A DNA stretch of 64,000 nt from Siphlonurus alternatus (lineage: Eukaryota > Arthropoda > Insecta > Ephemeroptera > Siphlonuridae), in NCBI GenBank assembly GCA_949825025.1, contig OX463779.1, positions 37,706,203 through 37,770,202 on the forward strand. The letters run 5' to 3'. Position numbers and translations under genes: made by a program. Below are positions 50,578 through 60,540 of this stretch, piece by piece. The notes beneath the pieces are model-generated. The model worked only from the letters and a program-made list of their open reading frames with translations. It did not search any database and had not been told where the DNA came from. The stretch's first letter is position 1, and each line of letters begins with the position of its first letter.

Positions 50578-53500
50578 TTTAGGGGTAAAGGGGAGTTTGT
50601 AATTGTTGACTGCGACTTGACTCAGCTTGGTAAATCGGGAACTACAAATTGTTTGATAGTTTCGAGGCCTCTGTTTCAAAACAGTTCTGAACCTAGCTTA
50701 AAAACTTGAGCTTAGAGGACTTAATAATAATATACAAGGTTTATGATTCAAATTCAATAAAACTGATATTGAAACCAAAAGAGCATCAATCATTAATTAC
50801 GAATTGTTGGATTATGATTATTCTGGTGCTGTTTTTTTTCTCAAATTAAAAAAAAAAGAAAAAAACATAATGGGGAATTTGCAATGGTTTGTATCAAAAT
50901 GTAATTTTTGAAAACTTCAGTTGTTACCTTTTGTTTGGGTTTTGTCTTTAAGTTGATACACTTCTTTGTATGCCTCGACAGAAATTGGTTCAAAGCTGTA
51001 ACTGTAAAAACAATACAGATTTAGTTAAAAGTATTCAAATAAATTAAAAAAATTCAAAGTATTCAAAGTATTAAAAATAAATTTCTTTTGATAGTAATTT
51101 ATTAACAACTTACGAGAGATTGAGACTTTCTGTGCGGCAAATTTTACCATCAGAAGATTTGACTTGATTGTTTACATAATGCTTGCAAATTTCTTCCAGC
51201 TTCTCTTCCATCTCCTACAATTGATAGTAAATAATTAATATTAAGTTGTTGCTTTTAATTTCTAGTTTTAACTATTGTAGAAAGGGAGTGCTCACATTAA
51301 TTAGTGTTATTAATTATTAATAACTTTATTAATAACTTTCAATGTAATTATTATGTATTTAACAATCCAAGATTTATCGACAGACTGCAGTAAAAATATG
51401 TCAAATGTTTTCTATGAGGTGAGTGGACTTGGTGAATAATTCTGATTAATGACTATTCTTTCTGTTGATATTTTTTTCAAATCTACTGTCATACATTTGT
51501 AAATTGTGTAAAAAAGAACCTCAAGACAGAGGGCATCTATTTAGATGCTCAGCATTAACTGCGGAACTTGACTCGTTGCCTGGGAACTTGACTCGTTGCC
51601 TGGCAACATGAAGAAAGAAGAGAAGGAAGCCCTTCTCTATTGGCTTACTAGAAGTAAAATGGCTTAAACGCCAATGCGTGGGCATAAGAAAAGAAGAAGA
51701 CTATCATACAGATATAACTCTCAGTATAATGAGCTAAAAAAAATAATAAAGACAACAGCCAATTGGTCAGTAGCCTTTTCTATAATTAACTGGATTTGTT
51801 AACCAAGTTAAAATAGTCGTTTAGATTTTCTAAACTGCCATGAAGTTTCAACGTTCCTTTATACCAGGTTAAGACACGCGTGAATTTCGGGCGTCATTTG
51901 TTGTCATTTTTCAGGACCCATTGTACCGCGAAATTTCAAAAATAGCATTGCATGATGGGCACATTCAAAGTTTCGCGGCATGATGGGTCCTGAAATACTT
52001 GAATCTGATTGGCTAAGCCCTTTAACATTGGTCAAATCGGTGGCTTAACCTGGTATATAGGAACGTTGATGAAGCTTAATAGACCACTTGCAAAACTATT
52101 TTGTAGCAAAAAGTAAACAAACTCACATACCCAGTGTATTGTTGTTGTTGATTATGTGTGTCCATTTCGCTTATACATTGGACCTTATGGGAATTTTATG
52201 ATTTTCACATACATATTTCAATATATGACATACATAGAATTGTAAAATTAATTATTTGAAAAAATCGAACCAAGCAATATTTATTTATTTAAAGAAAGAT
52301 AGAAACACATACGATAGAAAAAGATTTGTTGGGAAGGGAGATAGTTCGAGCTTTTAGCTGTCATCCCAGCAAAAAGAGAAAAATTAATTAAAACAATTAA
52401 TTAATAAGCTCGAACTATCTCCCTTATTCCCAACAAAATAATCTTTTTCTATCGTATGTGTTTCTATCTTTCTTTAAATAAATAAAATTGTAAAAATGAA
52501 TATAACACCAGTATCTGCAGTTTTTGGCCATTTATGCCCCTGAAATGTGAATCGAAAGAAGTTTTCTTTTATTTCAATACTCTAATTTTCATATGACACC
52601 AAATCAGCCAATTGCATGGGGGAAGATACGTAACTAGGCAAACTCCAGTTTGTTGATTTTAACTGTTGCAATTATCAACAATCTGGAGCTTGCTTGGTTA
52701 CGTATCTTCCTCCATGCAATTGGGTGATTTGGTGTCTTATAAAAATTAAAAGAAAAGAATACTTCTTTCGATTCACATTTCAGGGGCATAAATGGCCAAA
52801 AACTGCAGATTCCGGTGATATATTCATTTTTACAATTCTACGTATGTCATATATTGAAATCTGTATGTGAAAATCATAAAATTCCCATAAGGTCCAATGT
52901 ATAAGCGAAATGGACACACATAATCAACAACAACAATACACAAGGTGGACGAGTTTGTTTACTTTTTGCTACAACATAGTTTTGCAAGTGGTCTATTGAC
53001 AGTCTGTGATTTAGTTCTTGAGTGCTGCGAAAATAGAGGGGTCTAGAAATAATATGTGGTGTAAGTTTCAAAGTTTAGTAAAAAGGTAGTATTATTGCCC
53101 CTGTCTATCCAGCATCTCTCACAACATTTTTAACTCACCTGCCACAAGGGCGGTGTCATCCACTTCTCTGCCTCAATGTCCGGCTTTGACGGTGAACGAG
53201 AGAAGGTCATGCGGGCAAAGATTCCAATGTTGCCAACCTGGAAGAAAATTGCATTACTAAATATTAAATACTGTAGTGTAATGGTGAAATGTATTTAAAA
53301 GAACACAAAAAAAACATGGAAAGTAACATCATCAAATAATTGTAAGGTAGTTGATCATGTATATGGTTGAGGAAACAGTTATTGTCTGCTTAAAGAAGTG
53401 GAACCACGTTGACTTTTATTATGTCATGAAAAGTAATCCTGCATCAATAGAAACACCCCCCCCCCCTCTCCCTTTCTCACGACTTCCTTCAGTTAATAAA

Positions 53501-54183
53501 AATTAAGGCGTTAAGTTATTGATATGCCTTCTTTAAAGCAAAATCGGACTATGTGAAAGGACCTCTAAGCTACATTCAAGAGGTTCCTATAGGCACTGTT
53601 AAATCGAAAGCTCTTGCAAGCAGGTTTATAGATATTTTATTTTCTGTAATACTCTCAATACTGTATATGTAATAATGTTTTTATCATGCATTGAATACTA
53701 TACACTATACAGTATACTGTACAGTGATTCAGCTTATAGCTATATGGAATGCATACCGGTATGACAACCATAGATTATGCATTTGTGCAAACAGCTTGCA
53801 TATGCAGAAAATATGCATAATATATATACAATTAACATCCACCCCACAATTCTATAAATTTAATATAATTAATGATCAGCATCGTGTCATCAAGGTGTCA
53901 TGGTTAAATTCTTACGAGGGCTTAAAAAAAAAAAAAAATCATGCGAGGATTTAGATGCAACTTACCTGGACCAAGTATAGCGTTTTACTCGCTGAGCAGA
54001 TAGTCGGCATCATGATTTTCGATAGCCGTCTTTGCAAAATAGAGACGAAACTCTTTCTGAAAAGAATCAATTTTACAAATCAATTATGCATACAACAAAA
54101 GCAAAGCATTTTCCGAATATCCTAAAAAGAGTTGATGGTAAGTATCCATCAGAAATATTATACTGTATATTCGCCATGTTCAT
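43432..54183 (-). CDS. Unrecognised 620-residue protein, ten exons, probably nuclear
   Basis: Exons in order on the minus strand are 54183-54164, 54056-53966, 53237-53139, 51214-51114, 51001-50928, 50007-49841, 47115-46266, 45547-45384, 44039-43902 and 43590-43432 (stop TAG 43432-43434). All phases agree and the join is 1,863 nt. The tiny first exon is the least certain; a start at the ATG at 54013-54011 in exon 2 is the alternative. Exon 6 ends at a weak donor (GTGACT) chosen by phase. Residues 1-184 look globular. Residues 185-467 (one 850-nt exon) are rich in Lys, Ser and Glu, with a PAKRKLDD basic patch and a QPSIANYL stretch (300-307) resembling a PCNA-binding box. Residues 468-620 look folded (for example LLPELIAKIVMGVYKLNKKK). 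I do not recognise the family; nuclear location is inferred from composition. Confidence 0.8.
44100..45383. other. Intron 8 of the minus-strand gene, with fold-back element
   Basis: It contains a poly-T tract (44262-44289), a fold-back element at 44419-44971 and a short (TA)n tract near 45191-45208. No exon is supported in this part of the intron. Confidence 0.5.
44419..44971. mobile_element. Diverged fold-back element, about 550 bp
   Basis: The outer ends AATGGGGAATTCTC and GAGAATTCCCCATT are perfect inverted copies. Inner blocks such as GTGACGTAGAAACT also pair with their inverted partners. The arms have diverged more than in the TTAA elements. Confidence 0.6.
46070..46128. repeat. Short strong hairpin
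   Basis: AAGTCATGAAAAGTCTGCCG and its inverted copy CGGCAGACTTTTCGTGACTT flank a spacer of about 17 bp with a GAATTTGAATTC core. It lies in an intron of the minus-strand gene. Confidence 0.75.
47500..47660. repeat. Dispersed repeat, copy 1
   Basis: It shares GGGCATAAGAAAAGAAG, TTGACTC(A/G)TTGCCTGG and surrounding sequence with 51520-51720. It probably derives from the 3' end of a retroelement, but the family is not identified. Confidence 0.5.
47745..49200 (+). pseudogene. Truncated, broken non-LTR retrotransposon (LINE) reverse transcriptase
   Basis: The reading frame from about 47850 to 49009 has LINE reverse-transcriptase features: GVPQGAGLSADLYGI (a VPQG motif with the following block shortened) and the catalytic YADD (QYADDKSVV). 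These are followed by LIINPNKSKYIQF and the typical C-terminal YNTRNKAK. One in-frame TAA at 48329-48331 breaks it, after which the frame continues (ENTKFLGLNIQENLKW) to 49009. The endonuclease part is missing. The 3' end has AATAAA followed by a short (ATTCT)n tail near 49180-49200, as some LINEs have. Just upstream (47745-47850) GRPKKVWLDVIAECLKN is the end of a second, different LINE. It sits in intron 6 of the minus-strand gene, in the opposite orientation. Confidence 0.8.
50160..50281. repeat. (TA)n followed by (TTTA)n tract
   Basis: About 80 bp of TA repeat followed by about 40 bp of TTTA repeat, in the intron between exons 5 and 6 of the minus-strand gene. Confidence 0.95.
50532..50576. 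repeat. (TA)n tract
   Basis: About 45 bp of TA repeat in the same intron as the tract at 50160. Confidence 0.95.
51520..51720. repeat. Dispersed repeat, copy 2
   Basis: Same repeat as 47500-47660. Here GAACTTGACTCGTTGCCTGG is duplicated in tandem. Confidence 0.5.
51847..52070. mobile_element. Inverted-repeat element next to the large fold-back
   Basis: The ends are CAACGTTCCTTTATACCAGG and the inverted CCTGGTATATAGGAACGTTG, with a GC-richer interior that also contains paired segments (GACCCATTGTACCGCGAAA against TTTCGCGGCATGATGGGTC). About 224 bp. It ends 9 bp before the element at 52080. Confidence 0.7.
52080..52995. mobile_element. Large fold-back element, copy 1 (916 bp), carrying an insertion
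   Basis: The ends are TAGACCACTTGCAAAA and TTTTGCAAGTGGTCTA. The arms of about 340 bp are inverted copies. The left arm is interrupted by a 239-bp insertion (52248-52486). It lies in intron 3 of the minus-strand gene. A second copy is at 54303-55259. Confidence 0.8.
52248..52486. mobile_element. Secondary element inserted in the fold-back arm
   Basis: It is flanked by the 9-bp direct repeat ATTGTAAAA (52239-52247 and 52487-52495). The opposite arm of the host element, and the second host copy near 54455, lack it. It is itself an inverted repeat (AAGATAGAAACACATACGAT and its inverse). Confidence 0.75.
53280..53965. other. Intron 2 of the minus-strand gene
   Basis: AT-rich sequence without a recognisable gene. 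It includes a C-rich run near 53457 and a stretch with many ATGCAT-like and TATACAGTATAC-like short palindromes near 53690-53830. Confidence 0.5.
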
Positions 54184-54290
54184 TTGCTGATTTTGACTCC
54201 TGCTACAACCACCGCGCATCGGCGCGCAACCCTTCTGCGCACGTTTTTTCGGCTCGAAGTCAAAACACAACTATACCGCGAAATTCTTTA
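54184..54290 (-). promoter_or_regulatory. Candidate promoter of the 620-residue protein gene
   Basis: A short CpG-containing GC-rich island (CGCGCATCGGCGCGCAACCC, then CTGCGCACG) lies directly upstream of the proposed first ATG at 54183 in otherwise AT-rich DNA. There is no TATA box. This fits a housekeeping-type promoter and is an inference only. Confidence 0.35.
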
Positions 54291-54302
54291 GATGCTCTTT
54301 AA

Positions 54303-55259
54303 TAGACCACTTGCAAAATCCTGTTTTAGCAAAAAGTAAACAAACTCTCCCATCCAGTTCATTGTTGTTGTTGATTGTGTGTGTAAATTTTGTTTATACA
54401 TTGGACCTTTTGGGAAATTTACAATTTTCACACACAGATTTGAATATGTTATAAACCTACAATTCTTAAATATGAAAATATCACCAGAATCTGCAGTTTT
54501 TGGCCATTTATAATCCTGAAATGCGTATCAGAAGAAGTTTTCTTTCTTTCAATACAGTATGGTAAATTTCATATGATACCAAATCAACCAATTGCATGGG
54601 GGAAGATACGTAACTAGGCAAACTCCAGTTTATTTTAACTGTTGCAATAATCAACATACTGGAGCTTCCTTAAGGTGCTTTCACATATTCGAAAATCGCT
54701 ACGGAAACACTCAGTAGCTACTCCGTAGCAATTGTGTTGATTTTGCTGCGGCGCACCGTAGCTGTTCCGTAGCACCTCGCGATCGATCTACGGAACTCCG
54801 TAGCAAAATCAAACTCATCTTGATTTTGCTACGGCATTCACATGATTTTCCGCCGCAGCTGCCGCAGATGAACGAGAATATGTGAAAGGCCTACGGCATA
54901 GCTACGGAACTCCGTAGCGATTCTCGAATATGTGAAAGCACCTTTATATATAGTTACGCATCTTCCCCCATGCAATTGGCTGATTTGGTATCATATGAAA
55001 TTTACCATATTAAATTAAAGAAAACTTTTTCTGATACGCATTTCAGGATTATAAATGGCCAAAAACTGCAGATTCTGGTGATATTTTCATATTTAGAATT
55101 GTAGGTTTGCAACATATTGAAATCGATGTGTGAAAATCGTAAATTTCCCTAAAGGTCCAATGTATAAACAAAATTTACACACACAATCAAAACAACAATC
55201 AACTGTGGATGGAAGAGTTTGTTTACTTTTTGCTAAAACAGGGTTTTGCAAGTGGTCTA
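54303..55259. mobile_element. Large fold-back element, copy 2 (957 bp), carrying a MITE
   Basis: Same ends as 52080-52995 (TAGACCACTTGCAAAA and the inverse). It lacks the arm insertion of copy 1 but has a 271-bp MITE in its centre (54673-54943). Confidence 0.8.
54673..54943. mobile_element. MITE with 3-bp TTA target duplication inside fold-back copy 2
   Basis: The ends are AGGTGCTTTCACATATTCGA and the inverted TCGAATATGTGAAAGCACCT, flanked by TTA on both sides (54670-54672 and 54944-54946). A 3-bp TWA-type duplication is typical of PIF/Harbinger elements. The interior is GC-richer, with repeated GCTACGGAACTCCGTAGC-like palindromes. Confidence 0.75.
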
Positions 55260-55374
55260 ATCACTACGTTTACATGATGGTGTTTAATACGGATCCGTTG
55301 ACGACGGATAATGTTATTCTTATGAGGCGTCATCAACGGATCCGTATTAAACACCGTCATGTAAACGTAATGAT
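55260..55374. mobile_element. Short fold-back element directly abutting fold-back copy 2
   Basis: The arms read CTACGTTTACATGATGGTG onward and the inverse, with a shared TTTAATACGGATCCGTTGA. It begins at the base after the end of the element at 54303-55259. A diverged relative lies near 60550-60660. Confidence 0.7.
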
Positions 55375-55650
55375 TGAACTGATCCGAGGCAAATAATAAA
55401 ATTTTTTTAGCAGCAAACGTAAAAGGTTAGTGCCTATACGTAATTTTAAATTTGCAAAAATAACTCATTTAGAGGGTTAACAATAAACGATCGAAAAATT
55501 GCTCCGTATGGGATCTTACGTGGGATCTTTTTTTGGAAGTAAATGTGAGGACAAAGGGTTGCATGGTGACGTCAAAATGGATCCTTTTACCAATGGTACT
55601 CTTCTACTTTAATAATAATATCCAAATATCCACTCACTGGCACTTGTTGA

Positions 55651-55829
55651 CTACAGTATAACAGATCTTAGTTTACCTCTAGACAGTTAGGTCTAGACTA
55701 AATGACGCCAGATATCAGCCAATGAAAAGGCTAGAATGACTGCTGGCCACCTTTTCATTGGCTGCTATAGCTGGCGCCGTCTAGTCTACTGAACTGTTTA
55801 GAGGTAAACTAAGATCTGTTATACTGTAG
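55651..55829. mobile_element. Inverted-repeat element, 179 bp
   Basis: The ends are CTACAGTATAACAGATCTTA and TAAGATCTGTTATACTGTAG. Most of the length pairs with itself (also CCAATGAAAAGG with CCTTTTCATTGG). Confidence 0.75.
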
Positions 55830-55966
55830 GCTATCTATTTCCCCTATTCCCATGTGCTGGCACATATGCATATCTGAATTACATGTATGCATGATGTATC
55901 AAATACGTACTAATCTGGAGGTTTATACTGCTTAAACTAAACTATAAAAATTGAGTAAAAATATGA

Positions 55967-56181
55967 GGTGCTTTTTTCCCATGGAGCGATGTCGAGCGAG
56001 GCTTGGCAGAAGTTGAGGCGGAACGAGAAAAGCGCGACTGCAGAAAAATTATATGGAAGCCATGTTGGTGTTGGCGAGGAAAAATCGCGGAAGCGCGCTT
56101 TTCTCCTTTTCTCGCGTTCTCGGCTTCTCGGGGCTCCCGCCAATAGAAGCTTCACTTGACATCGCTTCATGGAAAAGCACC
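55967..56181. mobile_element. Inverted-repeat element, about 215 bp
   Basis: The left end is GGTGCTTTTTTCCCATGGAG and the right end CATGGAAAAGCACC. Inner parts such as CGAGAAAAGCGCG and CGCGCTTTTCTCC also pair. It is GC-richer than its surroundings. Confidence 0.65.
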
Positions 56182-56965
56182 AAACGGACCAAACCATTGC
56201 TTGGGTTTATCGAAAAATGATATCATTAATATCACGATCTTTCTATTTTTCGCTATTTCCACCACGGATTCCACTCTCTCACCGTAGTCACCGTTCTTCA
56301 GACTTTTCGTAGGACTCTGGTTCTTTTGCTCTGGTGTTTATTAATCAAGTGATACCATTTTGGGTTATCTCTTATACATCTGTTTTGCTGGAGCAGCAAC
56401 TGTCCCCGACCCGACTTCCCCGAGCAACTTCCGAGTCTTCCGAGATGCTTTTCCGCCAAAAGCGGACGTCGCTAGGGACAAGGGAGCCTTGTCCCGAATC
56501 GGGACAAGGCAGTGTTCAGCGCATGCGCACTACGCTACTCTAACTGGCGGCATATTATGCAGTTTTATGCTGCCTTGTCCCGAAGAAAAAGACTCGGGAC
56601 ACGGCACTTTCATATACAAGCGCCATATATCATATATGTAATGTTAATTATATGCTACAGCAGCGCAACATGTTAACTGCCGGCGCATGGAACAATCGAC
56701 CGAATTAAGTTAAGATCATATATACTGGAATTAAAATATAAAACTTCAATAAACACTTCAAAGTATAATCAATAATGATATTATAAAAATTATTATTTTA
56801 TTATAATGACGAGTTATATATATATTAATTTTATATACATAAAATATATATAACAAATTAATTTAATATATTTAATGATGAATTTATCGTGGAATTTTCG
56901 ACCGCATATATATATATATATATATTATATTATATTATAATATATTATATTATAATATATTATAT

Positions 56966-57003
<38 letters not shown>

Positions 57004-57105
57004 TAATTGAAGATTTTTTATAATATATAATTAATTATATATATAACATAATATAATATATATACCAATTAATTACTTTTATTTTATTTATTCACATTAA
57101 ATATT
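56182..57105. other. Intergenic region with satellite-like relic and TA-rich tracts
   Basis: The part at about 56465-56620 holds CTTGTCCCG, CGGGACACGGCA and TGCAGTTTTATGCTGCCTTG, which resemble the satellite at 62134-64000. The rest is AT-rich, with (TA)n/(TATTA)n at about 56905-57000. No gene seen. Confidence 0.5.
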
Positions 57106-57264
57106 GTCGCGTCTACACGACGTGGTATAGAGCGTATAGTATATTATATATACGTCCTGAGTTGAGCGCTGTGGACCCGCATGAACTCGTTGCAATGTTG
57201 GCCAGCCCAACTCAGGACGTATAATATATTATATATATACGCTCGAATCTACCCTAGACGCGAT
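57106..57264. mobile_element. Inverted-repeat element, 159 bp
   Basis: The arms of about 55 bp read GTCGCGTCTA at the left end and TAGACGCGAT at the right end, with ATACGTCCTGAGTTG paired with CAACTCAGGACGTAT further in. Confidence 0.7.
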
Positions 57265-58455
57265 CCATAATATTAAATTAATTCATATTGTTGACATATA
57301 TCATATAGTAACTGCATGCATGCCTTCATGCAGTATAATATCTTGTCTCGATTGCAGACAGCATCAGCCTTAAATTATACCCTGGTAGCACAATCCACTA
57401 TAAGCTCACTCGATTTCCACGTGGACTTATGGTGGACCATCATCGTGGATTTCACATGCAGGATGACAATAATCGCATACTTTTTCCACTATGGATATAT
57501 GGTGGTGTTCTCCATCATGGAAAAATAGGGAAGCATTTCACCATACCTCCATCAACTATAATTTAGTATAAAATCCTACAATTATGCCTAAATTACTGCC
57601 AACAATTTTAAATTATGCAATAAAATATATTATGTCTCTAAAATATCTTTTATTCCTCTAAAAATAAATAATTGAATCCTATAGCTAGCATTTATTAATT
57701 CACAAAAGTCATTTATTAACAACTGTGAGCTTTTAATTTAAATGCAATAAAAACAATCAAGGTAAAACATTTTTGCCACCAATTAAATTATCTAATTACA
57801 ACCTAAACATATTTAAAAACTTAACGATCAATATAATGTATTAAAATTTTTACTGTAATATTTATAAATATTGTCAGGACAATAAATAATAATATTTTAG
57901 AGAGTATAGATTTAATTATAAATCATATATATATATATAATATATATACCTGCCATGGAATATATTATACATAATATTAAATCATCGCAGGTAGCGATGA
58001 AATAGAAGCACATTAATTGTTATTTTTTAATAGAAAAACTTTATTTTCAGATACATATATCTTTATAAGACAATATATATATAATATATATATTTCAATC
58101 ATATAGCAATCATATACACTGAGCAGCTAGGGTTTATGAACAGGTCTTTTTTATAGTGAAATTTATTATTTTTGAAATTTTTAACTTTCTAGCCAACTTC
58201 ATAATTATAAACATATAATTATAAAGAATTTCAAATACTTAATTTAATTGAATGACCAATAATTTCATTAACATATGTTTGAAGCTACCAGAGATTAAGC
58301 AGTAAATGAAGTTAAGAGTTATATATGCAAAAAAACAAAGTAATAGCTGTCCACATTGTCTACTAATTAATTAGCCACACCCCTTTATTACATATTTTAT
58401 AGGAGTTGGGTATTACCGAGTTACTGATGGGAAATTAGTGAAATCAACACAACAC

Positions 58456-58707
58456 CAAGGATTTTGTATGTATGGATAGGTGATGGTGCTGCCGTCGGTG
58501 AGGCACAGTCGTGAGGAGGAATTGCCGCCGGGTGGCGGTTACAACAGTAACCAATGGGATGTCTGTCATCTTACGTTGGGGAACTTCCATACATTTACAA
58601 TGCAGATGGCTGCGCTCGGTTGCCATCTTACGTTGGAGATTTGCCTCAGTATATAGCTCTAATGCTATTGGTATAGAGATAACCCATCCATACATACAAA
58701 ATCCTTG
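58456..58707. mobile_element. Inverted-repeat element, about 250 bp
   Basis: The ends are AAGGATTTTGTATGTATGGA and TCCATACATACAAAATCCTT. Inside, CATCTTACGTTGG occurs twice as a direct repeat (about 58568 and 58625). Confidence 0.75.
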
Positions 58708-58929
58708 CACAACACCAACAAAATATGTATTACTCATATTATCTGAGAGTACAAAGTGGAGCATGTAAAGTCATTTTCCGGGCATGTAACAGAAATATAG
58801 AATGTCTATTATAGTTTTTCTATATGACCTGCATGAGTTTTTGCTTTTCAAATTCAAGGAGCACCATCCAAAAAAGCAAATTCATTTATTATTATCAAAA
58901 CTAGAGAGTGTAGCAGCCATGTCAGATAC

Positions 58930-59100
58930 ACAGAATGCACCCCCTCCCCCCCCCTCGATTTTTTTAATTTAACATGGGCAATATAGGGACTTCCCCACTA
59001 CATTTTTTATCATTGGCCCTATGGAGGCAATCCCCCCCCAAAATTTTTCTGCGCCCCCTCTCCCCCCCCCCCCTTAATTTTTACCTGGATTCACGCCTGT
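58930..59100. mobile_element. hAT-type MITE, copy 3, degenerate
   Basis: It shares AACATGGGCAATATAGG, the C/G runs and an end CTGGATTCACGCCTG with the copies at 14880 and 17031. The left end has decayed and no target duplication can be seen. Confidence 0.6.
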
Positions 59101-59699
59101 CCATTACCTTTTTTTTTACATGGCGAATATACCCCTCTGTACACTTTATTAGGAAATTACATTTTCTTATAATGAAAATATTTCATAATAATTTTCTTTA
59201 ATAGTATAAGTAATTTAACACTTACATCAAACATAATGTTTTATTAAACCCCTGGATCCAGACAGGACTGGTGACTGACATGCGCGGAGGTGTTTCTGCA
59301 CCGTTGTAGTGTCAATTATTCAAGTCCCTTGTCAGTTGTTGAAATCATGGACAGTAATTGCTTTAAAAAGCTGCTGCGGAAGAACTCATATACTAAAGCA
59401 GTACATTTATTTATTGTCGCTCAATACCGGTACGCATTTCATTGTAAAAACTACATACAAATTCTCAACACCATTAATTGCTAGCTTGAAATTATAATTT
59501 ATTATAATGTCACTCTTACCTGAAATAAAATTATTTTTTTATAGATGTCTTAACACATAATCGAAATAATAAAATTTAACATTAAATGTTTGTTTATACC
59601 AAGTAATATTATGACAATTAAGGTGCCCACAGTTTTTAATTTTTTATACATAAATGTACTGCTACATAAAACATATGACAACAAAATACATGCATATAT

Positions 59700-60240
59700 G
59701 CTCTATACTGTACGTGGCAGCAGCAGTTCAGCTAGACTTGGTGGCAGTTGTCACTGATGACTTGCAGACGACTTCCATGGTGATGCGAGTAAAATCTACC
59801 TGACGTTTCTTGAATCAGCTGCGATACCACCCCCAAAGATCTTTGCTGTGTTAAAGTATTCAGCAAAACTGGGTACTTAATCATAGCTAGCTAGAGATCT
59901 GGTCCTTCAGAATTTTGAACCTGTGAACAGAAAAAAAAAAATCTTTAAAATGAATGCTATGAATCATCATCAAGAAATAACGTAGTTTCCTGCACGTAGA
60001 CCAATAAAATTCCACTGCTTCAAAGTGTACTGTACAGTTAGAAAAACTTGCAGCATTATAGAGCACTCGATCCATGTCAAAGTTCTGAAAGCTTTTTCAT
60101 ACTTTACCTGAAACTTTTACTCGAGATTGATTCCTCGGTAGTGCATTCACATGCAAATATTTGCATTTTACATTTTATGTACATACATACTCTTACATAC
60201 ATGTATGGTACCCTTCAATTTTGCATAGTAAATGAACGAG
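59700..60240 (-). repeat. Diverged duplicate of the 60440-61090 segment
   Basis: Several blocks are shared with 60440-61090 in the same order: the CTGTTCACAG acceptor-like site, an ACACTTTG(A/G)AGCAGTGGAAT block, a TTCAGGTA site and a GTCAGGTA site. The coding-like part after the latter (minus strand from about 59800) reads DFTRITMEVVCKSSVTTATK and then a stop, which the other copy does not match closely. Confidence 0.4.
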
Positions 60241-60540
60241 TCCTCAATCTTTTTTTTTTTTTTTTTTAAAGTCAATGCAAACTTTGAACTACACATGCAA
60301 TACATAAAATATACAGGATGCATACTGTACTAGGTATGTAAAGTATGATATATATGCATCACTCCTTTATGCTGGATATGCACACATAATGGAGGCATAC
60401 AGTATGCATACTGTAGATAAGATACGCATACTTTACATGGCAGAAGTCGCTTTGACGCTGCTATAGTTGACGGCAGTGACGACTTGTAACAGAATCCCTG
60501 TGATGAATTTTCTACATGGTTTTCTTCGAATTTGACGCCA

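Noticed and set aside
54073..54270. 65-residue minus-strand frame at the start of the minus-strand gene
   Set aside because: Read straight through, it stops before exon 2. A short first exon ending at 54164 with donor GTATAA fits the phase of exon 2 better.
56360..56641. 93-residue plus-strand frame
   Set aside because: It covers satellite-like repeat sequence with a GGGACAAGG hairpin. There is no recognisable protein or splice context.
58444..58768. 106- and 85-residue frames on both strands
   Set aside because: Both lie across an inverted-repeat element, so each strand shows a similar frame by symmetry.
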